This document shows, one piece after another, positions 56,577-64,000 of a stretch of 64,000 nt of DNA (positions within the stretch are counted from its first letter, which is position 1; every line of letters begins with the position of its first letter). A model generated the notes under the pieces. It was given only the letters and a program-made list of their open reading frames with translations. It was not told the DNA's origin and did not search any database. This DNA comes from Hanstruepera neustonica (lineage in GTDB: Bacteria > Bacteroidota > Bacteroidia > Flavobacteriales > Flavobacteriaceae): positions 124,001 to 188,000 of the forward strand of contig NZ_POWF01000007.1 of assembly GCF_002895005.1 (NCBI RefSeq), written 5' to 3'. Position numbers and translations under genes: made by a program.

Positions 56577-58328
56577 TTAGTTTCTTATAATTCTGATAGT
56601 TTCTGTTTGATTATCAACTGTTACTTTTACAAAATAAGCACCTGACTTTAATGCAGACATATCTACATTACTTTCAACAGCATTCGGCACATTGTTTATC
56701 ACAGTTTGCCCTAACATGTTAAACACAGTTATATTTTGAATATTCTTCTGCGCTTTAATTGTTAAATTATTACTTACAGGATTTGGAAAATATGTGAATA
56801 ATTCTTGGTTAACAGCTTGAAAATCTTCTGTTGAAAGCGTAGCATCCATAACGATGATATTGAATGTTCCTTCGGTTCTAAAATTTCCTTGCCTTGCAGC
56901 TATACCATCACTCCATACCATTACATAATAGGTAGCGCCACTAGTTAGCCCAGTAACATTCAACATTTCACCTCCGTTGCCATTAGAACAACCTAGCGAA
57001 TCATCATCCAACTGATTACAATCTGGATAGACAGCTATATTAGCTTGATCAGAAGCACCTGTAATAGTAGTCATGATACCTACATCACCATCAGCTGGTG
57101 CTACGAACGAATACCAAACATCCGATTTGAATTGGAATGGTTGACAAGTTGTATCATCAGTTGCTCCAGTTGAACTATCAGTTGCTCCTGCTGTAGTACC
57201 AGATGCTTGTACATCTAAAGTAAGTCCTTCTGCATTGGCGCATAAATCGTTTGCAGGAGCTGGGATATTAGCAGCGCAAGTAACATTCATAACAAAAGTA
57301 CCTTGTGAAGTATTCCATCCTTCTACCATAATATAATAAGTACTAGTGCCATCTGAAGCAAATGTCAAATAAGATCTTGTACTACCTGCACCACAGGCTG
57401 CAGCATTATCATCATTAAATGCTATTTGATTTGTAGCTGGACAATCAGTAAATACTCTAACAGCTGTATCATAGCCTGATCCACACAAATCTAAAGTAAC
57501 ATCTTCTGCTACACCAGAACCTGTATAAGAGAACCATACATCATTAGCTCCATTTCCCCCACTATCAGTAGCTAAAACTGTAGATCCAGCGTAATTTCCG
57601 TCACAAGCAATAGCTATTGCCGAACCACACTCATCATTTGATGGTGGACAAGAATCTGTTAATACACCTGAACTAATATCACAATCTGCATTATCTCCTA
57701 CTATAGAGACAGAAACTGCGCTGCCCGTAGGGAATGGTCCAACAGAGTAGGTATTAACGCCCATATCAACAGCAACAACATCTGCATTAAAATTATTAGT
57801 TATTGATAAAGCACCATTACTTCCTAAATCTGTTACATCAACATCAATGGTAAACTGACTATTAGCACAGTCATCAACAACAGCAACTGTTCCAGCTGGA
57901 GGGATACAACCTATAAAAGAAATCTCCCAATCAAATGGACCAAAACTCCATCTATCTGTCCATTGAATATAATAGGTAGTGCCATTAGCAACTGGATACT
58001 CCAAATACGAAGCCCAAGCATTTCCATCTCCCAAATCACAAGCATCATCATTTTCAACTAATGCAGCACCAGCACAATCATCATAAACAATTACGTGTGT
58101 GTCATCACCTCCATCACAAGAACTTAAAATCATGGTTCCATCACCTGGAGCTGTAAAAGAAAACCAAGCAAAATCATTTTCATCAGCACCAGCATTTGTA
58201 TCAGTAATAGTTGTTCCAGTAATTGTACCTGTGCTTACTGAAACAGCACTAGCACAGTCTACCCCACCATTTTGGGAAAACCCAAAACTAATGGATAAAA
58301 AAGTAAATAATAAAGTAATTTTTTTCAT
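56577..58328 (-). CDS. T9SS-secreted protein with repeated pre-peptidase-C-like domains
   Basis: This 583-residue protein has a signal peptide (1-18, ending GFSQ). It is built of domains of about 120 residues, each opening with DCASA, NDECGSA or NDLCANA and carrying an aromatic motif (DFAWFSFTAP, NDVWFSYTG, SDVWYSFVAP) and paired Cys. The C-terminal 75 residues (YFPNPVSNNLTIKAQ to ETIRIIRN) form a type A T9SS sorting domain, so it is exported to the surface. The ligand is unknown. Confidence 0.88.
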   Translation of the reverse strand: MKKITLLFTFLSISFGFSQNGGVDCASAVSVSTGTITGTTITDTNAGADENDFAWFSFTAPGDGTMILSSCDGGDDTHVIVYDDCAGAALVENDDACDLGDGNAWASYLEYPVANGTTYYIQWTDRWSFGPFDWEISFIGCIPPAGTVAVVDDCANSQFTIDVDVTDLGSNGALSITNNFNADVVAVDMGVNTYSVGPFPTGSAVSVSIVGDNADCDISSGVLTDSCPPSNDECGSAIAIACDGNYAGSTVLATDSGGNGANDVWFSYTGSGVAEDVTLDLCGSGYDTAVRVFTDCPATNQIAFNDDNAAACGAGSTRSYLTFASDGTSTYYIMVEGWNTSQGTFVMNVTCAANIPAPANDLCANAEGLTLDVQASGTTAGATDSSTGATDDTTCQPFQFKSDVWYSFVAPADGDVGIMTTITGASDQANIAVYPDCNQLDDDSLGCSNGNGGEMLNVTGLTSGATYYVMVWSDGIAARQGNFRTEGTFNIIVMDATLSTEDFQAVNQELFTYFPNPVSNNLTIKAQKNIQNITVFNMLGQTVINNVPNAVESNVDMSALKSGAYFVKVTVDNQTETIRIIRN

Positions 58329-58421
58329 ATTGAAATAATTTAAGTTAAGTTAATGCTTAAATGTATTGAATAATTTAAACTCAAAAAATTTGGTTTACAT
58401 TTAATCGGTAAAAAAAGGTTT

Positions 58422-58453
58422 TTTTTCGACAAAATACATTTTATATCGACAAA
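58422..58453 (-). promoter_or_regulatory. Putative regulatory motif upstream of the T9SS protein
   Basis: TCGACAAAA at 58426-58434 and TCGACAAAG at 58446-58454 form two direct copies 20 bases apart. The first lies within TTTTTTCGACAAAATACATT, which resembles the motif upstream of the LRR gene. It lies about 100 bases before the start of the T9SS gene, and no other gene lies between. Confidence 0.4.
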
Positions 58454-58458
58454 GTGTT

Positions 58459-60183
58459 CTATTCTTTAATTATGCGTTTAACAACTGTATTATCTTCAAG
58501 AACCAATTTTAGTACATAAACTCCGTCTGAAAAATTAGAAATATCCACACTCAATTGTTTGGAATTCCAATTAATTTCCTTTAGTAAGCTTCCGGAAAGA
58601 TTATAAAACTTAATTTCTTTTAATATATCAGTACATTTAATGTGTAAAAATTCAGAAACTGGATTTGTAATAAATAACTGTGGTTTTGAATAAAACTCAC
58701 TAACGCTTAATGGGTTAGATCCTTCTAAAATTGTGATGTGTTGATTGGCCGAAACACTTTCAAAGTAATCAACCATCCCACTCAACCAAGTAACCTTAAT
58801 GTAATCTACTTGAGTGTTTGTTCCTAATCCAAAAAATTCAGTATTAGAATTCTGTGATAAATATCCCTCTCCACTTAAGGTATATCTGTAATATTGCTGT
58901 CCATTAATTGAAATTTCAATTCTGGAACCTACCCCATCACGATTACTAACAACTCCCTCTAAATTAATTTTTAACCAATTGTTATCATTCTCTGTTTCGT
59001 TTTTCCATAAAAAAGGTTGCTGATTATTTGAATTGCTAACCACAATATCAGGATAACCGTCATTATCAATATCACCTATGGCATTAGAGAAACTATTTCC
59101 AGTATCATTCTCAAAACCAATTCCAGATGGAATTGTAAAAGTTTGGTCACCATTATTTAAATAAAATGCCGAAGATAAATAGCTTCCAACAGTACCATCA
59201 AGTTCTCCACTGACATAAAGATCCAAGTCCCTATCATTATCTGCATCCAAAAAAACGGCTCCCCAACCAATACTATAAAAAGCAGTTCCAGTTAAAACAG
59301 CAACATCATCAAAAGTTCCATCACCATTATTTTTTAGTAAGACATTTCCCGATTGCGTGTTCGTAACATATATATCAAACCAACCATCATTATTATAATC
59401 ACCTATAGTAGCAGTCATAGCATCAATTGATATATTGGTATTAGAAACTATTGAAACATCACTAAACGTGTTATCCCCATTGTTCTTATATAATTTGTTC
59501 GGAATATAATCTTTATCATTAACTTCATAAATATCCTGCCAACCATCGTTATTATAGTCAAAAAAAGCGGAACAAAAAGTAAAGTTGCTTGTATTAGAAA
59601 TACCTGCCGACGTGCTAACATCTTGAAATGTAGTATCTCCATTATTCTTGTACAATCTATTAGGAGCAAAAACACCCTCTCCTCTATTGCAAATAAAAAC
59701 ATCTAAAAACCCATCGTTATTATAATCTCCCCAAGAAGCACTATAAGATTCTAAATTTCCAATAGGTAATCCAGAACTTAAGGTGATATCAACAAAATTA
59801 CCATTGTTTTCATTCACAAATAACTTGTTACCATTGGATGTATTACTTACAATGTATAAATCTTTATCACCATCATTTTCTATATCCACCCAAAACAAAC
59901 TTTTAGTTTGGTATCGAAAATCGGGTAGATTCCAATTACTTTCAACAAAAATACCATTATCATTCTCAAAAAATTTAATAGCTATGTCATGCCCTGAAGA
60001 AAAAGATAAATCATCCCAACCGTCATTGTTAAAATCAACGAATGAAACACCATTACCTGCAAAAGTAACTCCTAAATCCAAATTATCTAGACCCAAATTG
60101 TTAGCTTCATTTGAAAACAAAATTTGAGAACTAACTTGCCAATTAACGAGCACTACTATTATGAATATGCATATTCTTAACAT
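58459..60183 (-). CDS. T9SS-secreted FG-GAP/UnbV protein (downstream paralogue)
   Basis: This 574-residue protein has a signal peptide (about 1-19, ending VSSQ). A run of FG-GAP/VCBS-type repeats fills residues about 25-390, with DFNNDGWDDL, DIENDGDKDLYIV and DYNNDGFLDVFI as calcium-binding-like loops. An ASPIC/UnbV domain (about 395-470) follows, and the end is a type A T9SS sorting domain (SVDISNFSDGVYVLKL). It is the second of two tandem copies, 5 bases after the first. Such proteins are surface beta-propellers; the ligand is unknown. Confidence 0.9.
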   Translation of the reverse strand: MLRICIFIIVVLVNWQVSSQILFSNEANNLGLDNLDLGVTFAGNGVSFVDFNNDGWDDLSFSSGHDIAIKFFENDNGIFVESNWNLPDFRYQTKSLFWVDIENDGDKDLYIVSNTSNGNKLFVNENNGNFVDITLSSGLPIGNLESYSASWGDYNNDGFLDVFICNRGEGVFAPNRLYKNNGDTTFQDVSTSAGISNTSNFTFCSAFFDYNNDGWQDIYEVNDKDYIPNKLYKNNGDNTFSDVSIVSNTNISIDAMTATIGDYNNDGWFDIYVTNTQSGNVLLKNNGDGTFDDVAVLTGTAFYSIGWGAVFLDADNDRDLDLYVSGELDGTVGSYLSSAFYLNNGDQTFTIPSGIGFENDTGNSFSNAIGDIDNDGYPDIVVSNSNNQQPFLWKNETENDNNWLKINLEGVVSNRDGVGSRIEISINGQQYYRYTLSGEGYLSQNSNTEFFGLGTNTQVDYIKVTWLSGMVDYFESVSANQHITILEGSNPLSVSEFYSKPQLFITNPVSEFLHIKCTDILKEIKFYNLSGSLLKEINWNSKQLSVDISNFSDGVYVLKLVLEDNTVVKRIIKE

Positions 60184-60188
60184 GATAT

Positions 60189-61916
60189 TTAATTCTTGAT
60201 GATTTTTTTTGAAATTAATGTATTACCATATTGAATTTTTAAAATATAAACTCCTGAAGATAAATTGCCCATGTTCACTTCTCCTTCTGATTTATTTGGT
60301 TCACTTGCATAAACACGGCTACCAATTTGATTAAAAATTTCAATTACTGAAACAGGTAATTTAGAATGAAATTTTATCACTTCATTAGCTGGATTAGGAT
60401 AAACATTAAAATCATTTTGAAAGACCTCTTCTGTTACAGACAAAGGATAAGATCCTTCGACTATATTTAATATTTGATTGGCAGTGACATTTTCTAAATA
60501 ATCTATCGTACCACTAAGCCAGGTAACTTTTACATAATCTACTTCACTATTAGTTCCCAAACCAAATAATTCTGAATTTGTATTTTGAGATATATAACCT
60601 TCTCCACATAAAGTGTAGCGGTATTGTTTTTCTCCATTTATTGATATTTCAATTCTGGATCCTATACCATCTTTATTACTAACAACTCCTTCTAAATTAA
60701 TTTTTAACCAGTTGTTATTTTGTGCACTCTGATTTTTCCATAGAAAAACTGATTCATTGTTGGAATTACTAACAATAATCTCTGGATAACCATCATTATC
60801 TACATCACCGATAGCGTTTGAATGACTAATTCTTGTATCATTATTGAATCCGGCATTTGGCGTAGAGAATGTCTCATCGCCATTATTAGTATAAAATTGG
60901 GCAGAAAGTAATGCAGGAATAGATCCGTCCATGGAACTACTCACATACATATCTTGATCCATATCATTATCAGCATCCAAAAAAACAGCTCCCCATGCAA
61001 AACTATGAAAGTCAGTACCAGTAATTTCAGTTACATTAGTGAAGGTATTATCACCATTATTTTTAAAAAATGCATTGCCTCCAATTGGTGTATTGGTAAC
61101 ATAAATATCAAACCAACCATCATTATTATAATCTCCAATGGTAGTTGTCATGGCATCAATAGCAATGTTTACACCTGCACTGGGTGCAACATTAGTAAAG
61201 GTGTTGTTACCATTATTGTGGTATAAAAAGTTTTCATTAAAATCCTTATCGTTTGCCACATAAATATCTTGCCAACCATCATTATTATAATCAAAAAATG
61301 CCGAACAAAATGATAAGTGACTCGTTAAGTGAATACCTGCAGAAACACTGATGTCGCTGAATGTTCCGTCTTGATTATTCAAGAACAATAAATTTGGTTG
61401 AACCAAATTTTCATCACGATTACTGATAAAAACATCCAAAAAACCATCGTTATTTATGTCTCCAAATGATGCTCCCCATGACTCTATATTAGCAGTAGGT
61501 AAACCAGAAGCTGCAGTAACATCTGTAAAAACCAAAGAACCATTATTATTGTATAAATGATTGCCATTAAGATTACTAATAATGAAAAGGTCTTTATCAC
61601 CATCATTATCATAATCAGCCCAAATTATTTGTCTACCTTGAACATTATCATTTGGAAGTGAAAAATTTTGTCTTGTAAAGGTTCCATCTTGATTGTTTAG
61701 AAAAAATTCCGACTGGTTTCCAAAACTGGTTGCTATGGAAATATCATCCCAGCCATCATTATTGAAATCACAAAATGAAATACCACTTCCATACTCCAAA
61801 TCACCGGCCGTCATATTTACGCCTAAAGCTGTTGCCTGATTGACAAAATCTATTTGTGCATAAATACCAAAAGTCCAAAAAATTATAAGAAATAAAGCAA
61901 CGTTTGATATTTTCAT
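60189..61916 (-). CDS. T9SS-secreted FG-GAP/UnbV protein (upstream paralogue)
   Basis: This is a close paralogue of the next gene, 575 residues from MKISNVALF, with a signal peptide ending IYAQ, FG-GAP/VCBS repeats (CDFNNDGWDDIS, DYDNDGDKDLFI, DINNDGFLDVFI), an ASPIC/UnbV domain (EVDYVKVTWLSGTIDYLE) and a T9SS type A domain (VYPNPANEVIKFHSK). I prefer the start at 61916 because nine extra residues of 61943 precede the signal peptide. The two genes are probably cotranscribed. Confidence 0.9.
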   Translation of the reverse strand: MKISNVALFLIIFWTFGIYAQIDFVNQATALGVNMTAGDLEYGSGISFCDFNNDGWDDISIATSFGNQSEFFLNNQDGTFTRQNFSLPNDNVQGRQIIWADYDNDGDKDLFIISNLNGNHLYNNNGSLVFTDVTAASGLPTANIESWGASFGDINNDGFLDVFISNRDENLVQPNLLFLNNQDGTFSDISVSAGIHLTSHLSFCSAFFDYNNDGWQDIYVANDKDFNENFLYHNNGNNTFTNVAPSAGVNIAIDAMTTTIGDYNNDGWFDIYVTNTPIGGNAFFKNNGDNTFTNVTEITGTDFHSFAWGAVFLDADNDMDQDMYVSSSMDGSIPALLSAQFYTNNGDETFSTPNAGFNNDTRISHSNAIGDVDNDGYPEIIVSNSNNESVFLWKNQSAQNNNWLKINLEGVVSNKDGIGSRIEISINGEKQYRYTLCGEGYISQNTNSELFGLGTNSEVDYVKVTWLSGTIDYLENVTANQILNIVEGSYPLSVTEEVFQNDFNVYPNPANEVIKFHSKLPVSVIEIFNQIGSRVYASEPNKSEGEVNMGNLSSGVYILKIQYGNTLISKKIIKN

Positions 61917-61983
61917 TTGAATAGCATCTTTAGTATTGTTCAAAAATTAAATTTACTATTAAAAAAAACTTTTTACAAAATAA

Positions 61984-62008
61984 AAAGAGAAGCTATTTGC
62001 TTCTCTTT
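61984..62008. terminator. Terminator of fabI
   Basis: AAAGAGAAGC (61984-61993) pairs with GCTTCTCTTT (61999-62008), a perfect 10-bp stem with a 5-base loop. It lies just downstream of the fabI stop at 62033 and is followed by an A/T-rich region. Confidence 0.8.
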
Positions 62009-62032
62009 CAAAATTTTATTTTACTCACTAGA

Positions 62033-62845
62033 CTATTTTGTAAATGTTTCCATAACAGCATCACTGACTCCCATATTACTGAAGCCACCATCATGGAACA
62101 GATTCTGAAGCGTTACCTTGCGCGTCAAATCGCTAAACAATGTTACTGTGTAATTTGCACAATCCAAAGCCGTGGCATTACCAAGAGGCGACATTTTTTC
62201 AGCATAGGAAATAAAACCATCAAATCCTTTTACACCGCTACCTGCAGTAGTTGGTGTTGGGGATTGTGAAATGGTATTAACCCTTACTTTTTTATCACGT
62301 CCAAAGAAATAACCAAAACTACGCGCTATACTTTCCAATAAAGCTTTGTTGTCTGCCATATCATTATAATCTGGAAACACCCTTTGTGCTGCCATATAAG
62401 TTAAAGCCACAATACTACCCCAATCATTCATGGCATCTTTTTTATAAAGAGTCTGCATAACCTTGTGAAATGAAGTGGCTGAAACATCGGTTCCTTTTTG
62501 AGTCCAATCATAGTTTTGATCAGTGTAATGATTTCCCTTTCTGACATTTATGGACATACCTATGGAATGCAGTACAAAGTCAATTTTACCACCTAATATT
62601 TCCATAGCTTGATCGACAAGATTCTCTAAATCTTCAATTGACGTAGCATCTGCTGGGATGACTTTAGAACCTGTTTTTTCAGCTAAAGCATTAATTTGTC
62701 CCATTCTCATGGCTACAGGTGCATTGGTCAATACGAATTTACCTCCTTCTTCATGAACACGTTCAGCTGTTTTCCAAGCAATTGAATTTTCATCTAATGC
62801 TCCAAAAATAATTCCTTTCTTCCCTTTTAATAAATTATGTGACAT
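62033..62845 (-). CDS. fabI: Enoyl-ACP reductase FabI
   Basis: FabI performs the last reduction of each round of fatty acid synthesis with NAD(P)H. The 270-residue protein has GIIFGALDENSIAWKTAERVHEEG (nucleotide site), VLHSIGMS, and the FabI catalytic YxxxxxxK arrangement near LTYMAAQRVFPDYNDMADNKALLE. SPTPTTAGSGVKGF follows. It is transcribed in the same direction as recN, 43 bases after it. Confidence 0.93.
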   Translation of the reverse strand: MSHNLLKGKKGIIFGALDENSIAWKTAERVHEEGGKFVLTNAPVAMRMGQINALAEKTGSKVIPADATSIEDLENLVDQAMEILGGKIDFVLHSIGMSINVRKGNHYTDQNYDWTQKGTDVSATSFHKVMQTLYKKDAMNDWGSIVALTYMAAQRVFPDYNDMADNKALLESIARSFGYFFGRDKKVRVNTISQSPTPTTAGSGVKGFDGFISYAEKMSPLGNATALDCANYTVTLFSDLTRKVTLQNLFHDGGFSNMGVSDAVMETFTK

Positions 62846-62888
62846 ATTGTTGAATTGTTGATTCGTTATTTTCTTTTCAAAGATAGTA

Positions 62889-64000
62889 TTAATTCAATAA
62901 TTGTTTGGCATGGGCTATGGCCGAATTTGATATTTTTTCACCGCCCAACATTTGGGCAATTTCTACAATGCGTGCATCAAAATCCAATTTATTCAAACTT
63001 GTTTGGGTAATCTGGTCAACATCTTCCTTGTATACTTTAAAATGCGTGTGGCCTTTAGCAGCAATCTGTGGAAGATGTGTTATGGTAAACACCTGCATCG
63101 TATTACTCATTTGCAACATGATATCACCCATTTTATTGGAGATTTCACCAGATACACCTGAATCGATTTCATCAAAAACAATTGACGGCAATTGCACGTA
63201 ATTTGACAAAATAAGCTTGATAGCCAACATAATTCGGGACAGTTCACCTCCAGATGCCGCTTTTTTCAGGTCATTAAAATTCCCACCTTTATTGGCTTTA
63301 AACTGAAATTGAAGATTATCTTTACCATTGGAATGAAAATTATCTGATAAAATCAATTGAATATTAAATTGAGCATTAGGCATTCCTAATTGATTCAAAA
63401 TTTTTTCTAGTTCTTCTGAAAGTCTGGGAATGGCCAATTTTCGATTATCATGAATTTCTTGTGAGATAGTATTCAAAACCTCTAAAGAACTCTGAACTTC
63501 TTGTTCTTTGTTAGCCATATCAGCGTCAATATTTTCAGCGGCCAAGACTTTTTTAGAAAGTCCATTACGAATTTCAATCAAATCAGTAATAGTCTCAACG
63601 TGATGCTTTTTAAGTAAATTGGAGAGCAAATCGATTCTGTTACCAATTCCTTCAATTTGTGAAGTATCCAAGTCCAAATGATCTTGAAGCGTATTTATCT
63701 CATCAAATATATCATTCAATTCAATAATTGAACTATTTACCCTATTAAATAGATCATCGTATTTTGAGGCATATTTAGACAACCTTTGAAGATTGTTTTT
63801 TAATTGTGTTAAATTACCAATGGCACCTATTTGTTCATCATTCAATAAGTAATCAGCACTTTCAAAAGTTTGCTTAATTTCCTCCAGATTATTCAAGGTC
63901 TCATACTGCTCCTCGAGTTCTTCTAGTTCACCAGTCTTTAAATGAGCGTCTTGCAGTTCGTTCAGTAAAAACGTATTGTAATCCTGCTCCTTTAAAGCTT
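62889..64000 (-). CDS. recN: DNA repair protein RecN, N-terminal part beyond window edge
   Basis: RecN is an SMC-like ATPase that holds DNA ends during double-strand break repair. The frame stays open to the right edge; upstream of 63896 it reads KEQDYNTFLLNELQDAHLKT, which is RecN-like, so the gene continues outside. Seen here is the coiled-coil part and the C-terminal ATPase half, with LKKAASGGELSRIMLAIKLIL (signature) and VFDEIDSGVSGEISNKMG (Walker B). The N-terminal Walker A is missing only because of the window edge. Confidence 0.94.
   Translation of the reverse strand, partial: ALKEQDYNTFLLNELQDAHLKTGELEELEEQYETLNNLEEIKQTFESADYLLNDEQIGAIGNLTQLKNNLQRLSKYASKYDDLFNRVNSSIIELNDIFDEINTLQDHLDLDTSQIEGIGNRIDLLSNLLKKHHVETITDLIEIRNGLSKKVLAAENIDADMANKEQEVQSSLEVLNTISQEIHDNRKLAIPRLSEELEKILNQLGMPNAQFNIQLILSDNFHSNGKDNLQFQFKANKGGNFNDLKKAASGGELSRIMLAIKLILSNYVQLPSIVFDEIDSGVSGEISNKMGDIMLQMSNTMQVFTITHLPQIAAKGHTHFKVYKEDVDQITQTSLNKLDFDARIVEIAQMLGGEKISNSAIAHAKQLLN

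Overview
The window is a gene-dense, AT-rich chromosomal segment of a member of the Bacteroidota, almost certainly family Flavobacteriaceae. The support is: type IX secretion (T9SS) C-terminal sorting domains on secreted proteins; promoters of the Bacteroidota form TTTG-N19-TAnnTTTG; lipoproteins, DUF2911, DUF3857 and FG-GAP/UnbV proteins typical of the group; RprXY, CbpA/CbpM and YtxJ; and a small SRP RNA of the bacterial type. Almost everything is core genome. I see no rRNA, tRNA, CRISPR array, prophage, insertion sequence or plasmid function.

Layout. 1-8438: left-edge fragment of a secreted leucine-rich-repeat protein, a small membrane protein, an M1 aminopeptidase followed by two tandem patatin-like lipases, recG and a DUF2911/TPR protein. 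8505-14211: a tightly packed seven-gene cassette (TetR regulator, AarF/UbiB-type kinase, DUF2805 protein, photolyase-like FAD protein, flavin reductase, a 43-residue DUF2256 zinc-finger protein, cryptochrome/photolyase) behind a promoter with palindromic operator candidates. This is the most unusual region. 14212-26585: an M23 lipoprotein, thioredoxin-like lipoproteins, pheT, cold-shock protein, an ABC-F ATPase with one dead ATP site, transaldolase and an SDR enzyme. 26648-26741: SRP RNA with its promoter. 26832-35092: glutaminyl cyclotransferase, thioesterase, a beta-helix lipoprotein, glyA, fumarylacetoacetase, YtxJ and cbpA-cbpM. 35411-45200: clpB, deoC-deoD, smpB, pcm, an oxidoreductase, 3-hydroxybutyryl-CoA dehydrogenase and a DUF1015 protein. 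45202-56504: YggS, an exonuclease/GIY-YIG fusion, a DUF3857 protein, a potassium-channel-like protein, miaA, rprY-rprX, coaE, a YbbR protein and a glycosyltransferase. 56577-64000: three T9SS-secreted proteins, fabI and the C-terminal part of recN, which runs off the right edge.

How the genes work together. deoC-deoD form a nucleoside salvage pair. cbpA-cbpM lie divergent to clpB and make a protein-folding locus. coaE, ybbR and the glycosyltransferase overlap by ATGA junctions and form one operon. The photolyase cassette couples light-dependent flavoproteins to a flavin reductase and a UbiB-type kinase under a probable TetR autorepressor. Several genes use TTG starts, and some conserved N-termini extend upstream of the first ATG or GTG.

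The genes that hold new material are the photolyase cassette (a photolyase-like protein whose FAD domain comes first and whose conserved N-terminus has no normal start codon, and a cryptochrome without iron-sulfur cysteines), the asymmetric ABC-F protein, and two families of intergenic motifs: a TACGTA-containing pair at 14222 and 33390, and a CCGATAAAAT-like motif upstream of two secreted proteins.
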